Below, one piece after another: positions 34,229 to 43,701 of a stretch of 64,000 bases of DNA. The DNA comes from Calothrix brevissima NIES-22. GTDB lineage: Bacteria; Cyanobacteriota; Cyanobacteriia; Cyanobacteriales; Nostocaceae. Location: contig NZ_AP018208.1 of assembly GCF_002367995.1 (NCBI RefSeq), positions 93,983 through 157,982 on the forward strand, in the 5' to 3' direction. Position numbers and translations under genes: made by a program. The notes under the pieces were generated by a model, which saw only the letters and a list, made by a program, of their open reading frames with translations, had not been told where the DNA came from and did not search any database. The stretch's first letter is position 1, and each line of letters begins with the position of its first letter.

Positions 34229-37200
34229 ATGAGCCAGTATATTCTCAGTAGTCTCACAGATGATGAAGAACTCAATTTTTCTCAAGAAGCAGAGGTTTTC
34301 GTTTTTCCTACTTCTTTCGCCCAGCAGCGATTGTGGTTTCTAGACCAGTTAGCACTGGGTAATGCATTTTACAACGTGTCAACAGCGCTTCGCCTGACAG
34401 GTTCCCTCAACTTCACCGCCTTGAAGCAGACATTCAACGAAATTGTACGTCGCCACGAAACCTTACGCACTACCTTTGTTGTGGTAGAGCAGCAACCAGT
34501 GCAGGCAATTGCACCCAGCGTAACAATACCTCTTCCCCTAATAGATATACGCAATTTCAAAAGCCAAGAACGTGAGACGCAAGTGCGGCAAATCGCAACC
34601 CAAGAGGCTCAATATCCTTTCAATCTCACCACCGGGCCATTGCTGCGAGTGAAGCTACTTCAATTAGATGAAGCAGAATATGTGCTGCTGCTAAATCTAC
34701 ATCACATTGTTGCTGATGGCTGGTCAATTGGAGTACTAATTAGAGAACTGGGGGTATTATACAAAGCTTTTGCAGATGAAAAGAAATGTCTGATCGCAAG
34801 CCCTTTTGCTGGGCAAACAGGTGACGCCTCTCACAACTCCCTGTCTACGCCCCTGCCAGAATTACCCATTCAATATGCAGATTTCGCCCAATGGCAACGG
34901 GAGTGGCTGCAAGTAGTGGGGGCAAACGGCACCTCCCCTCTACAAACCCAGTTAGCTTATTGGCAAAAGCAATTAAATGGGCTTTCAATGCTGAATCTCC
35001 CCAGCGACCGACTAAGACCAGCAGTTCCTAGCTACAGGGGTGCAAAACAATTTCTAGAGCTACCACAGTCTTTAACTCAAGCGCTAGAGGCACTTAGCTA
35101 CCAAGAAGGTGTGACCTTGTTCATGACTCTGCTGGCAGCGTTTCAGACTTTGCTCTATCGCTACACGCAGCAAGAGGATATTGCAGTAGGTTCACCTATT
35201 GCTAATCGTAACCGTAGCGAACTAGAGGGGTTGATTGGTTTTTTTGTCAATAGTTTGGTGCTACGTACCGATTTATCAGGGAACCCGACGTTTCGAGAAT
35301 TATTAAATCGAGTACGAGAGGTAACTTTGGGAGCATATGCCCATCAGGATTTGCCCTTTGAAAAGCTGGTGGAGGAACTTCACCCAGAGCGAGATTTGAG
35401 CCACCATCCCTTATTTCAGGTTGTATTTAGCCTGCAAAATACTCCCATTGAAGCGCTAGAGTTACCTGGGTTAAAGCTTTTGCTATTCGAGTTCGACAAC
35501 AAAACTGCAAATTTTGATTTAGAGTTCCATTTTTGGCAAGACTTGGAAACTCTCAAAGGACAAGTGGTGTATAGCACCGATTTATTTGATCACACCACCA
35601 TTACGCGAATGGTGGGACATTTCCAAACACTGTTAGAAAGTATTGTCGTCAATTCAAAACAGCGGCTTTCAGATTTGCCTTTGCTTACTGAAGGAGAACG
35701 ACAACAGTTATTAATTGATTGGAACAACACTCAGAAAAGTTACCCGCATAACAAGTGTTTTCATCAGTTGTTTGAAGCACAGGTAGAACAAACTCCCGAT
35801 GCGATTGCGCTAAGCGCACGCTCCGCGAACGCGCTAGTATTTGGCGACGAACAACTCAGCTACAAACAGTTAAATATACGCAGCAACCAACTTGCACATT
35901 ATCTGAAAAAATTGGGGGTAGTCCCTGACGTTTTAGTAGGTATTTGCGTAGAGCGTTCGCTAGAGATGATAATCGGGCTATTAGGCATCCTCAAAGCTGG
36001 TGGAGCATACCTACCTTTAGATCCGAGCCTACCTCAAGAGCGTCTTAACTTCATGCTAGAAGATGCACAAGTTTCAGTAGTACTCACACAAGAAAAGTTG
36101 CTCAAGCATTTTGAGGAATTCTCAAAACCTATTATTTGTATAGATAAAGATTGGGCAGCTATTACACAACACAGCCAAGAAAATCCAACCAACTGTGTAA
36201 CATTTGAAAACTTAGCTTATGTCATCTACACCTCTGGCACTACTGGAAAGCCTAAAGGTGTTTTAATTGAACACCGGGGATTATCTAATTTAGTAGAAGC
36301 TCAGATTGAGACTTTCAACTTGCAATCGAGTAATCGCATTTTGCAATTTGCATCATTGAGTTTCGATGCTTCAATTTTTGAGATTGCTATGGCACTGCAA
36401 ACAGGAGCAACTCTTTATTTAGCAAAGAAAGAATCTTGTCTACCCGGACAACCTTTGCTCCAACTATTGCGCGAAAAAGCTATTACTCATGTCATCCTTC
36501 CACCTGCGGTATTAGCAATCTTACCTACAGAATCACTCTCTACATTGCAAACTATTATTTGTGCAGGTGAATCTTGTACTGATGATATAGTAAAACGTTG
36601 GTGGAGTTCTAGCCGGAGGTTTTTTAACGCTTACGGGCCTACTGAAGCAACCGTTTGGACAACCGTTGCAGAAATTAAATATGTGAGTGAAAAACCTCAT
36701 ATTGGTCGCCCTATTATTAACACTAAAATTTATATATTAGATAAAAATTTACAACCTGTACCAATTGGAATTACGGGCGAATTATATATTGATGGTGATG
36801 GACTAGCACGAGGCTATCTTAAGCATCCTGAATTGACAGCCCAAAAATTTATTCCCAATCCTTTTAATCAACAAAAGGGAGCGCGACTTTACAAGACAGG
36901 CGATTTAGCTCGGTATCGACCAGACGGTAATATTGAATTTTTAGGCCGCATCGATAATCAAGTAAAAATTCGCGGCTTTCGCATTGAATTATCAGAAATT
37001 GAAACAGTACTAAGTCAGCATCAAAATGTCCAAAAAGCGGTAGTAATTGCTCAAGAGAATGTATCTGGTAAGTACTTAATAGGTTATATTGTCCCCAACG
37101 TAGAGATAGAAAATTTTACGTCTCTACTACGCAACTTTTTAAAAGAAAAATTACCAGAATACATGGTGCCAAAAGCTTTTGTAATGCTGGATTCTCTACC

Positions 37201-38419
37201 ACTAACTGCTAATGGCAAAGTGGATATTTATGCACTAACAGCACTAGAAACTCCGAGCTACTCAAGAGATGAAGCCTTTATCGCTCCTCGGACTCCAACT
37301 GAGTCAACCTTGGCCAAAATCTTGACTGAAATCCTTAACATTGAGAATGTAGGTATACATGACAACTTCTTCGATTTAGGAGGAAATTCGCTACTAGCTG
37401 TACGTTGGTTACAACAGATAAATAAACAGTTTGATAGCGAATTTCCACTATCTACTTTATTTTTAAATCCAACAATTGAAAGTTTAGCAACTTCTCTATC
37501 TTCAAAAAGAGATTTTATCCCTTGGTCTCCCTTGGTTTCGATTCAACCGACTGGTTCCAATCCACCTTTCTTCTGTGTTCATCCAATTTTTGGCGTTGTT
37601 TTTCCTTATTACGAATTAGCTCATCATCTAGGAAAGAATCAACCATTTTACGGGTTACAATCCATTGGTATTGATGGAGAAACTCCACTAACTCGCATTG
37701 AGGATATGGCTACCCACTACATTGAAGCATTGCGCTTAGTACAGCCAAAAGGCCCTTATTTTTTGGGAGGTTGGTCTTTCGGAGGTTGGGTTGCTTTTGA
37801 GATGGCTCAACAACTACAAAAGTCTGGGGAAGAAGTAGCTCTACTTGTTGTGCTTGACACTGTAGCACCAATTAAGGACAATATACCTTCTTTAAGTAAG
37901 AGTTTAAAGTTTCTTTTGACTACAGTAATGCGATATATATGGCCTTTTTTACTCGATTATTTTTGTTTAATTACTGCTCCTGGGAAGAAGAAAATCAACA
38001 GTTTAATTTCTCGGCTTCCTAATTTTAATAAGTTTGTGCAAATATTCAAAAGAAATCTGTTTTCCCACTTCACTCTTAAAAAGGATGCAACAGTCAACCT
38101 TATATCCGAAGAATCCCAGTTAAGACTTTTAAGCGAGTTAGCAATTCCCTCTATGCTTCGTGTTTTCTATGCTAATAGCCAAGCAGTTCTCAACTACGTT
38201 CCGCAAGTCTACCCTAAGCAAATTCATTTTTTCAGAACAAAAGTTCAGTCAACCATTGCCGAGAAAGAACCGAGTCTGGGTTGGAATCAGCTAGCCGCAG
38301 AAGGAACGGAAATTCATCATATTCCTGGCAATCACTTAACTATGCTGAAAAAACCTCATATCCAGGTTCTCGCCGAACAGTTAAAAGCCTGTATTGAGAA
38401 AACACAAACTTTAAAATAA
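34229..38419 (+). CDS. Single-module non-ribosomal peptide synthetase, C-A-PCP-TE
   Basis: The 1396-residue enzyme has one complete module plus a release domain. Condensation: FAQQRLWFLDQL and the active-site HHIVADG (about residues 158-164). Adenylation: YTSGTTGKPKG (664-675), YKTGDLARY, FLGRIDNQVKIRGFRIEL and NGKVD. Carrier: DNFFDLGGNSLL with the phosphopantetheine Ser (about 1055). Thioesterase: GWSFGG (about 1180) and a late HHIPGNH. My reading of the ten specificity positions (D-A-F-I-I-A-A-V-W-K) suggests a hydrophobic or aromatic amino acid; this is tentative. It lacks epimerase and methyltransferase domains. A 24-bp repeat insertion lies at the start of the A domain. It is followed by a truncated second NRPS gene. 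Confidence 0.95.
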   Translation: MSQYILSSLTDDEELNFSQEAEVFVFPTSFAQQRLWFLDQLALGNAFYNVSTALRLTGSLNFTALKQTFNEIVRRHETLRTTFVVVEQQPVQAIAPSVTIPLPLIDIRNFKSQERETQVRQIATQEAQYPFNLTTGPLLRVKLLQLDEAEYVLLLNLHHIVADGWSIGVLIRELGVLYKAFADEKKCLIASPFAGQTGDASHNSLSTPLPELPIQYADFAQWQREWLQVVGANGTSPLQTQLAYWQKQLNGLSMLNLPSDRLRPAVPSYRGAKQFLELPQSLTQALEALSYQEGVTLFMTLLAAFQTLLYRYTQQEDIAVGSPIANRNRSELEGLIGFFVNSLVLRTDLSGNPTFRELLNRVREVTLGAYAHQDLPFEKLVEELHPERDLSHHPLFQVVFSLQNTPIEALELPGLKLLLFEFDNKTANFDLEFHFWQDLETLKGQVVYSTDLFDHTTITRMVGHFQTLLESIVVNSKQRLSDLPLLTEGERQQLLIDWNNTQKSYPHNKCFHQLFEAQVEQTPDAIALSARSANALVFGDEQLSYKQLNIRSNQLAHYLKKLGVVPDVLVGICVERSLEMIIGLLGILKAGGAYLPLDPSLPQERLNFMLEDAQVSVVLTQEKLLKHFEEFSKPIICIDKDWAAITQHSQENPTNCVTFENLAYVIYTSGTTGKPKGVLIEHRGLSNLVEAQIETFNLQSSNRILQFASLSFDASIFEIAMALQTGATLYLAKKESCLPGQPLLQLLREKAITHVILPPAVLAILPTESLSTLQTIICAGESCTDDIVKRWWSSSRRFFNAYGPTEATVWTTVAEIKYVSEKPHIGRPIINTKIYILDKNLQPVPIGITGELYIDGDGLARGYLKHPELTAQKFIPNPFNQQKGARLYKTGDLARYRPDGNIEFLGRIDNQVKIRGFRIELSEIETVLSQHQNVQKAVVIAQENVSGKYLIGYIVPNVEIENFTSLLRNFLKEKLPEYMVPKAFVMLDSLPLTANGKVDIYALTALETPSYSRDEAFIAPRTPTESTLAKILTEILNIENVGIHDNFFDLGGNSLLAVRWLQQINKQFDSEFPLSTLFLNPTIESLATSLSSKRDFIPWSPLVSIQPTGSNPPFFCVHPIFGVVFPYYELAHHLGKNQPFYGLQSIGIDGETPLTRIEDMATHYIEALRLVQPKGPYFLGGWSFGGWVAFEMAQQLQKSGEEVALLVVLDTVAPIKDNIPSLSKSLKFLLTTVMRYIWPFLLDYFCLITAPGKKKINSLISRLPNFNKFVQIFKRNLFSHFTLKKDATVNLISEESQLRLLSELAIPSMLRVFYANSQAVLNYVPQVYPKQIHFFRTKVQSTIAEKEPSLGWNQLAAEGTEIHHIPGNHLTMLKKPHIQVLAEQLKACIEKTQTLK
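35807..35836 (+). repeat. Small dispersed-repeat insertion inside the NRPS A domain
   Basis: The segment GCGCTA-(AGCGCACGCTCCGCGAAC)-GCGCTA adds exactly 24 bp, with GCGCTA duplicated on both sides. It inserts SARSANAL in frame between DAIAL and VFGDEQLSY, where family members read straight through. The GC-rich unit is a known type of cyanobacterial dispersed palindrome. Confidence 0.75.
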
Positions 38420-38427
38420 GAATTAAT

Positions 38428-38787
38428 ATGTCTTCTGAAGAAGTCTTCGTTTTTCCAGTATCTTTTGCTCAACAGCGGTTATGGTTTTTTGACCAGTTGA
38501 TCCCCAATAATACTCTTTATAATGTGCCGACAGTAATTCGCTTAACAGGTTTGCTTAACTTAACGGCACTAGAGCAAACTTTTAACGAAATTGTCCGTCG
38601 CTATGAAACTTTACGTACTACATTTATAGTCTTGGATGGGCAACCCCTACAGGCAATTGCACCCAGCTTAACAATACCTATTTCTGTATTAGACCTCCAG
38701 CAATTATCAGCTGATGAAAGGGAGGTTGAAGCCAAAAGCATTGTTACTGCAGAGATAGAACATCCCTTTGATTTATCCTCAGGGCCA
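38428..38787 (+). pseudogene. Stump of a second NRPS gene (condensation domain only)
   Basis: ATG 38428, 9 nt after the first NRPS stop, opens a condensation domain (VFPVSFAQQRLWFFDQL; FNEIVRRYETLRTTF) clearly paralogous to the first gene. After EIEHPFDLSSGP, about 120 residues in, the sequence switches to an IS1182 remnant. The HHxxxDG motif and everything after it are gone. A longer assembly line or a duplicate of the first gene was therefore lost. Confidence 0.9.
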
Positions 38788-38947
38788 ACAATGATGCGAA
38801 ATCTTCATCCTGGTAAAAGACCCCAAGTTCATCACGCAGTCGCATATAAAGATTACCTTTTGGGAATGCGGCCTTGGCTATGCGTACCGTTTCATTGGGA
38901 ATAGGAGGAATTTCTTCAGGATGTAAGCACATATACTGCCTCCACAA
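38788..38947 (-). mobile_element. IS1182-family transposase N-terminal remnant
   Basis: On the minus strand the frame from Met 38932 reads CLHPEEIPPIPNETVRIAKA and then AFPKGNLYMRLRDELG and FYQDEDFASL, the conserved N-terminus of IS1182 transposases. It is cut at the junction with the NRPS stump near 38788. The rest of the element is absent. Confidence 0.85.
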
Positions 38948-39075
38948 GTATTTCTTCTAGTTTATTGATTATTGAGGCAGCTAACTAAATTTTTTTCTCT
39001 CCGTGTAATACACGGAGAGGCGATTTTATCTTTTCCATGTATTACACGGAAAAACCGCCGTTTTTATGTTAAGTA

Positions 39076-39699
39076 ATGTTTCGCCAACAGTATCGTATCC
39101 GTATCCCGGTTGTACCCCAATTTCTCAGCGATAAACATGGTAGTCATATCATTCCACGCTCGCAGGGTGGCTCAAATGGGGCTGACAATATTCTTTGGGA
39201 AGTAGGTGTTAATAATCTCCGTCGCGGCGCGGAAGTTATGACTGTTGGGGAGCAGTTCTATATCCGGGTTTACAATGCAGTAGATTCTATCGTCAGCAAT
39301 TCTCTTACAATTGCTAGACTTGGCATTACTGCAACGGGAACCGCTATTCTCACCCAGGTAATAGTGACAGCGATTTCATATTCTTTGGATCTTTACCGAG
39401 GCGACATCACTGTTGAAGAATATAAAACTTTAATTTTAGAAACGGCAAAAGCAGCAGGTATTGCTACACCAATTGTTTTTCTCTTGTTGGTGGCTGTGTT
39501 GGCTCTCTTTCCAGAGTTTACAGTTATCTTGTCAGCACCAGTGGTAATTGCAGGTTTCAATGCCTTATTTGGTATGAGTATTGCTGTACCTATCATTCAA
39601 TCATTGGTTCGCCATACCCAAGCTGGTGGTTTTGGCAATGAAGCTGCTGAAGCTTACAAAGGTTTGTTTGGTGATTCTGATGAATCTGCACTAGCTTGA
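39076..39699 (+). CDS. HNH-like motif protein with membrane helices
   Basis: The 207-residue protein has GSHIIPRSQGGSNGADNILW (about residues 22-41), close to the SHI-PRS-GG-N..DN-W form of HNH endonucleases, followed by a helical stretch (NNLRRGAEVMTVGEQ). Two hydrophobic stretches (about residues 78-105 and 132-175, LLLVAVLALF ... VVIAGFNALFGMSIAV) look like membrane helices. A nuclease tethered to membrane helices is unusual. The full catalytic set is not clear, so it may be a nuclease-derived effector or a decayed enzyme. Confidence 0.65.
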   Translation: MFRQQYRIRIPVVPQFLSDKHGSHIIPRSQGGSNGADNILWEVGVNNLRRGAEVMTVGEQFYIRVYNAVDSIVSNSLTIARLGITATGTAILTQVIVTAISYSLDLYRGDITVEEYKTLILETAKAAGIATPIVFLLLVAVLALFPEFTVILSAPVVIAGFNALFGMSIAVPIIQSLVRHTQAGGFGNEAAEAYKGLFGDSDESALA

Positions 39700-39753
39700 C
39701 TGACAAAAATACTTTGTTGTGAGGTAATAAAACAAAGAAGTTTTATGCTTTGA

Positions 39754-40797
39754 TTAATTGCTGGGAGTCCAAATAAACTCTCCGGTTTTATTAATATAGC
39801 CAGCCTTGCCATCAAGATATACTAAAGCCAGTTCATTTGTAAAACTCAAAGCTAAGTCAAATTGTGGCTGAATTACTATCTTACCTTGAGTATCAATATA
39901 GCCATACTTATTATCAAGTTTGACAGCAGCTAATCCTTCAGCAAATGAGGTTGCTCTATCAAATTTAGGAGCAATAACCCTCTCTCCACGAGGATTAATA
40001 TAACCCCATTTTTTACCAATTTTTACTACTGCTAAATTTTCAGTAAATTCCCAAGCCTCATCAAATTTTGGTAAAATAACAATTTGACCAGATTTATTAA
40101 TGTAACCATATTTATCTCCAATTTTTACTAATGCCAATCCTTGTGAAAATCTTAAAGTTTCTTCCAACTTGGGTTGTATAACTATATGTCCTTGAGAATT
40201 TATATAGCCCCATCTATTATTAATTTTTACTGCTGCTAAACCTTCGTTAAAATGTAGGGCTTGTTCATACTGCGGCTGAATGACTAACTTACCGCTCAAG
40301 TCTATATAACCCCACTTCTCATCTATTTTAACTGCTGCTAACCCATTCTTAAAAGCTAAAGCTTCCTCAAATTGAGGTGGAATTACTAATTTACCCTTGG
40401 TGTTAATGTAGCCATATTTATCTTCAACTACAACTAAGGCGACTCTATTAGAGAACGCAAAAGCTAAACGAAATTGTGGAGGTATAATCAGTTTACCAGT
40501 GGGTTCGATATACCCATATTTATCATTAATTTTAATCTGCGCTCGCTCGTCGATAAAGCTCCAAGCTAAATCAAACTGCGGCTCGATAACTATCTTCCCA
40601 GTTTTGTCAATAAAACCATACTTGCCATTTTTGACAATACGAAATAGTGGACTTTTAAGAGGTTGAGGTTTTGAATTTTGACTGGTTAATTTATTTTGTC
40701 TAGCAATAAGACTAGATGCTTGTAATTTTTTAATATCCAGGTCAACTAGACAATTTATTAAGATTAAACAGAGGATAGAGCAAGTATATTTATACAT
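39754..40797 (-). CDS. WG-repeat protein, secreted or surface
   Basis: The 347-residue protein starts with a signal-like segment (MYKYTCSILCLILINCLVDL) and then about 11 WG/KWG repeats of the pattern KYGYID-GK-VI-PQFD-A-F-LA-V. WG repeats form beta-rich repeat domains of unknown role, seen in cyanobacterial and other surface proteins. A paralogue on the other strand is at 44925-46067. The pair brackets the first part of the hypothetical island. Confidence 0.92.
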   Translation of the reverse strand: MYKYTCSILCLILINCLVDLDIKKLQASSLIARQNKLTSQNSKPQPLKSPLFRIVKNGKYGFIDKTGKIVIEPQFDLAWSFIDERAQIKINDKYGYIEPTGKLIIPPQFRLAFAFSNRVALVVVEDKYGYINTKGKLVIPPQFEEALAFKNGLAAVKIDEKWGYIDLSGKLVIQPQYEQALHFNEGLAAVKINNRWGYINSQGHIVIQPKLEETLRFSQGLALVKIGDKYGYINKSGQIVILPKFDEAWEFTENLAVVKIGKKWGYINPRGERVIAPKFDRATSFAEGLAAVKLDNKYGYIDTQGKIVIQPQFDLALSFTNELALVYLDGKAGYINKTGEFIWTPSN

Positions 40798-41040
40798 TTT
40801 TATTTGCTAGCCTTGAGTTAAACTATAACTACCAATACAAGTTAATATTTACTTAATAACTAAACTATAAAGATTTGCCCCAAATGCACCTCAACAAAAC
40901 CCATTAGAAGATATTTGGCTATCAGGAAAAAGACTGATTTAAGAGTTTTTTTCTTCTGTCATTCCTTCTCTGTTATCAAGGTTTTATTTGATTTGTCGCT
41001 TAACTTACTTTTGTAGTATACAGGCAAAAGTTGTGAAGAT

Positions 41041-41430
41041 ATGGAAAGCCAGCAGATGAGAAGTAAAAAGGTTGTTAATTTTATCAGTGGACACCTTGGT
41101 ATAACTCAAGCAGAATTTGAGATGCATTACCGTCCTTTGATTGATCGCGCGATCGCTCAAAACGAATGTTTTGTTGTTGGAGATGCTCCCGGTGCGGACA
41201 CTCTAGCGCAACAATATCTTTGGGGACGGACAGAGGCAGTAATTGTTTATCATATGTTTACCAGTCCTCGCAACAATCCAGGATTTTCAACCCGTGGTGG
41301 ATTTCAAAGTGATTTAGAGCGAGATACACAAATGACGTTGGATTCTGACCGAGATATAGCTTGGGTAAGACCTGGAAGAGAGCAATCGGGTACACAAGCA
41401 AATTGCGATCGACGAAGTTTACTAATATAG
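41041..41430 (+). CDS. SLOG-type nucleotide-binding protein
   Basis: The 129-residue protein reads NFISGHLGITQAEFEMHYRP at the start and then CFVVGDAPGADTLAQQYLWG, a pattern of the SLOG superfamily (Rossmann-like; YpsA/DprA relatives) that senses nucleotide ligands in conflict systems. The C-terminal SGTQANCDRR corresponds to the usual NxxRR tail, so the domain is nearly complete. It heads a run of plus-strand unknown genes. Confidence 0.7.
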   Translation: MESQQMRSKKVVNFISGHLGITQAEFEMHYRPLIDRAIAQNECFVVGDAPGADTLAQQYLWGRTEAVIVYHMFTSPRNNPGFSTRGGFQSDLERDTQMTLDSDRDIAWVRPGREQSGTQANCDRRSLLI

Positions 41431-41588
41431 TTTGACGTAAAGAAGCATACCATCATTAAAATACTGAAAATCCTAATAATAATGGCTTTTAGCAACTGTC
41501 AACTGCCTGCTTATCAAAATTAATAATCAGTTCAGTAAGTACAATTAATGATGTGATTTTCGCCTGTGGAATAAATAGTTAGGTAAAA

Positions 41589-42005
41589 ATGCAGTATATA
41601 TCTTCGGCAATTTATTTTTCTATTTTGGTAATGATGGTAATCACGCCATTTGCAATGCCCTTTCTGTTAAGGCGGAAGGGTTATGTGACTAGTTTGCTAT
41701 TAAGCAGTTTTCTATCTTTGATGACGTGCGTACTTCTAGTTACTTTGTTGGCATATTTACCAGATTTATATGCCGAGATGCGGCTTGATTATCTGGGTTT
41801 TGATTTTAATGGCTGGTCAGACGAAGACCGACTCAGAAATATTGCTCCAGAATTCAGAGACGAAGCTATACAACTTTATCGATCGATTATGGGCATTGGG
41901 TGGACTTTGAAAGCTATTATTGGGGCAGTTTTGCTCATTCCTTATCAAATTGTTGCTTCTGGCTTAGTTTTCATGGTGAGTAAGTCGAAAAAATATGGCA
42001 GTTAG
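41589..42005 (+). CDS. Membrane protein, unknown
   Basis: The 138-residue protein has two N-terminal membrane helices (YFSILVMMVITPFAMPFLL; TSLLLSSFLSLMTCVLLVTLL), a short soluble loop and a third hydrophobic stretch near the C-terminus (WTLKAIIGAVLLIPYQIV). No family recognised. Start ATG 41589. Confidence 0.65.
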   Translation: MQYISSAIYFSILVMMVITPFAMPFLLRRKGYVTSLLLSSFLSLMTCVLLVTLLAYLPDLYAEMRLDYLGFDFNGWSDEDRLRNIAPEFRDEAIQLYRSIMGIGWTLKAIIGAVLLIPYQIVASGLVFMVSKSKKYGS

Positions 42006-42081
42006 CACCTAACCATACCTGAAAGTGGACGCGAGGGTGGTGGCTGTTATGCTAATAATTTCTTTCAGTAAATGCAAGACA

Positions 42082-42651
42082 ATGTATCATCAAAATTTAA
42101 AACTTCTGGTTTTTCTGACTACCCCATTTCTGGGTATCGGAATTATATTTTTACCAACTATTCCAACTTTGGAGGGTGCTAAATTTCTATTCTCTATAAT
42201 TATATGGCTACTAAGTTTCATTTTTGGTTTTTTATTGTTTAAGAAGCCTCAAGATTTACCATTGACAAAAAAGCGAACTTTTATTTTTCTATATTTATTA
42301 TTATCGAGTGTGCTATTTTTGTTTGTCTCATTTATCGTTTTGATATCGTCTGCATTTGATGCTCCAAACATTGAAACTGTGGCATCTAAAGACTATCCTA
42401 CAACCGTATATTTATACAATTATACATGTTCTCCACCAGATACTTCTACAGGCTGTGACACATACCACGGGGAATTAAAATTTAGACTTGGTTTTACTCC
42501 TTTTGTAATTACAAAGTTTAATTGTGATTGTCTTTTTGGTTCACCCGATCGCGTTGGTGAGTGGGTAAAGATTCCCTTGGAAGCGAACCGAAATTCAACA
42601 GCAGCTGCGATTAAAATTAACTTAAAAACTGGCGAATTTCTTCAAAAATGA
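42082..42651 (+). CDS. Membrane protein, unknown, in a tight operon with 42648-43658
   Basis: From ATG 42082 (the frame opens upstream to 42025) it has about 189 residues: three membrane helices in the first 100 residues and a soluble C-terminal domain with cysteines (TCSPPDTSTGCDTYHGELK; NCDCLFGS). It overlaps the start of the next gene by 4 nt (ATGA), indicating translational coupling. Family unrecognised. Confidence 0.7.
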   Translation: MYHQNLKLLVFLTTPFLGIGIIFLPTIPTLEGAKFLFSIIIWLLSFIFGFLLFKKPQDLPLTKKRTFIFLYLLLSSVLFLFVSFIVLISSAFDAPNIETVASKDYPTTVYLYNYTCSPPDTSTGCDTYHGELKFRLGFTPFVITKFNCDCLFGSPDRVGEWVKIPLEANRNSTAAAIKINLKTGEFLQK

Positions 42652-43658
42652 ACTGCAAAACTTTAATTTACGATCCGAGTAAGCAAGAGGCGATTACTTT
42701 AACTGTTGATAAAAAACGCTATAAATTGGTACGTTGGGATGTTTTCGATACACCTCAGATTTTGTCAGAGTCTTCTTTGGAAAGACATACAGAATTAAGT
42801 TTACTTACCAAAATACCCCAAGCAGATGCGATCGCCATTATTCAGTGTAATAATATTTACGAACTTCCATCCAAGCCAGTCAATGCCATCTTAGAAATTC
42901 GTCGCTGGGAAGATTTTTGCTGTATCCAGGAAATAGAGTTACCTGAATGCACCGATATACCTGGTTGTGTCACGATTACTCCCTGTCAACAGTACATCGT
43001 CGTTGTTGAATTATATACTTCGCTGTATCTAATAGAATTGTCATCTGGTATAGTTAAACGTTTTGCTTTTGAGACAGAATATAATTACAACTTGGTATTT
43101 GACCCCAAGATGCAGTTTTTTATCAACTCATCAATTGACCAATTCAGCTATTTTCAACTTCATTGGATTGATGATTTAGCAACTGGTAAATTTTCTCTTC
43201 GGGGAGGTTTTTGGGGTGATATGCGCTGTCATAACGATACTATTATTTTTAGTCCCAACGAAGACGCTTTCGTCCATACTTGCTATCATTTTGAACACAA
43301 GCTATTGGTGACATACCGTCGATTTAATCGTTCCCAGCTATTTAGCGATCGCAGTCATTGGGGAATAAATAATCATCCTACACCAACTTCTGTTCTCGAT
43401 AAAGTTTGGGAAGTATCACTACCATACATCGAACATCAGCATGATGGGGAAAATCTTTGGCAAAGTGATATTGCTTTTCTTAATGACCAAACCCTAGTAT
43501 TAGGAGCAGGAAAAACCCTGGCTTTGCTAAATATTCAAGATGGAGTTGTGAAAGCAGAGTACCAAACAGATGCAATTATACAGGCGATCGCAATAGATAC
43601 TGCACATCAACGAGTAATTACCACTACCCGTAATGGAGTATTCTGTATTCATCTGTAG
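42648..43658 (+). CDS. Unknown beta-propeller-like protein
   Basis: The 336-residue protein is beta-rich with repeated segments that resemble propeller blades (VTITPCQQYIVVVELYTSLYLIELSSG; NDQTLVLGAGKTLALLNIQDGVV; AIDTAHQRVITTTRNGVFCIHL), although no WD signature is clear. It is soluble, translationally coupled to the upstream membrane protein, and followed by 43702-44172 on the same strand. Function unknown. Confidence 0.65.
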   Translation: MNCKTLIYDPSKQEAITLTVDKKRYKLVRWDVFDTPQILSESSLERHTELSLLTKIPQADAIAIIQCNNIYELPSKPVNAILEIRRWEDFCCIQEIELPECTDIPGCVTITPCQQYIVVVELYTSLYLIELSSGIVKRFAFETEYNYNLVFDPKMQFFINSSIDQFSYFQLHWIDDLATGKFSLRGGFWGDMRCHNDTIIFSPNEDAFVHTCYHFEHKLLVTYRRFNRSQLFSDRSHWGINNHPTPTSVLDKVWEVSLPYIEHQHDGENLWQSDIAFLNDQTLVLGAGKTLALLNIQDGVVKAEYQTDAIIQAIAIDTAHQRVITTTRNGVFCIHL

Positions 43659-43701
43659 AACTTTATCTACAAAGTTAGAACACCATTATTCTTTGTGGTC
43701 A

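Noticed and set aside
38744..38947. A separate 67-residue protein
   Set aside because: Its N-terminal part is the start of an IS1182 transposase and its last residues come from antisense NRPS sequence; it is a junction artefact.
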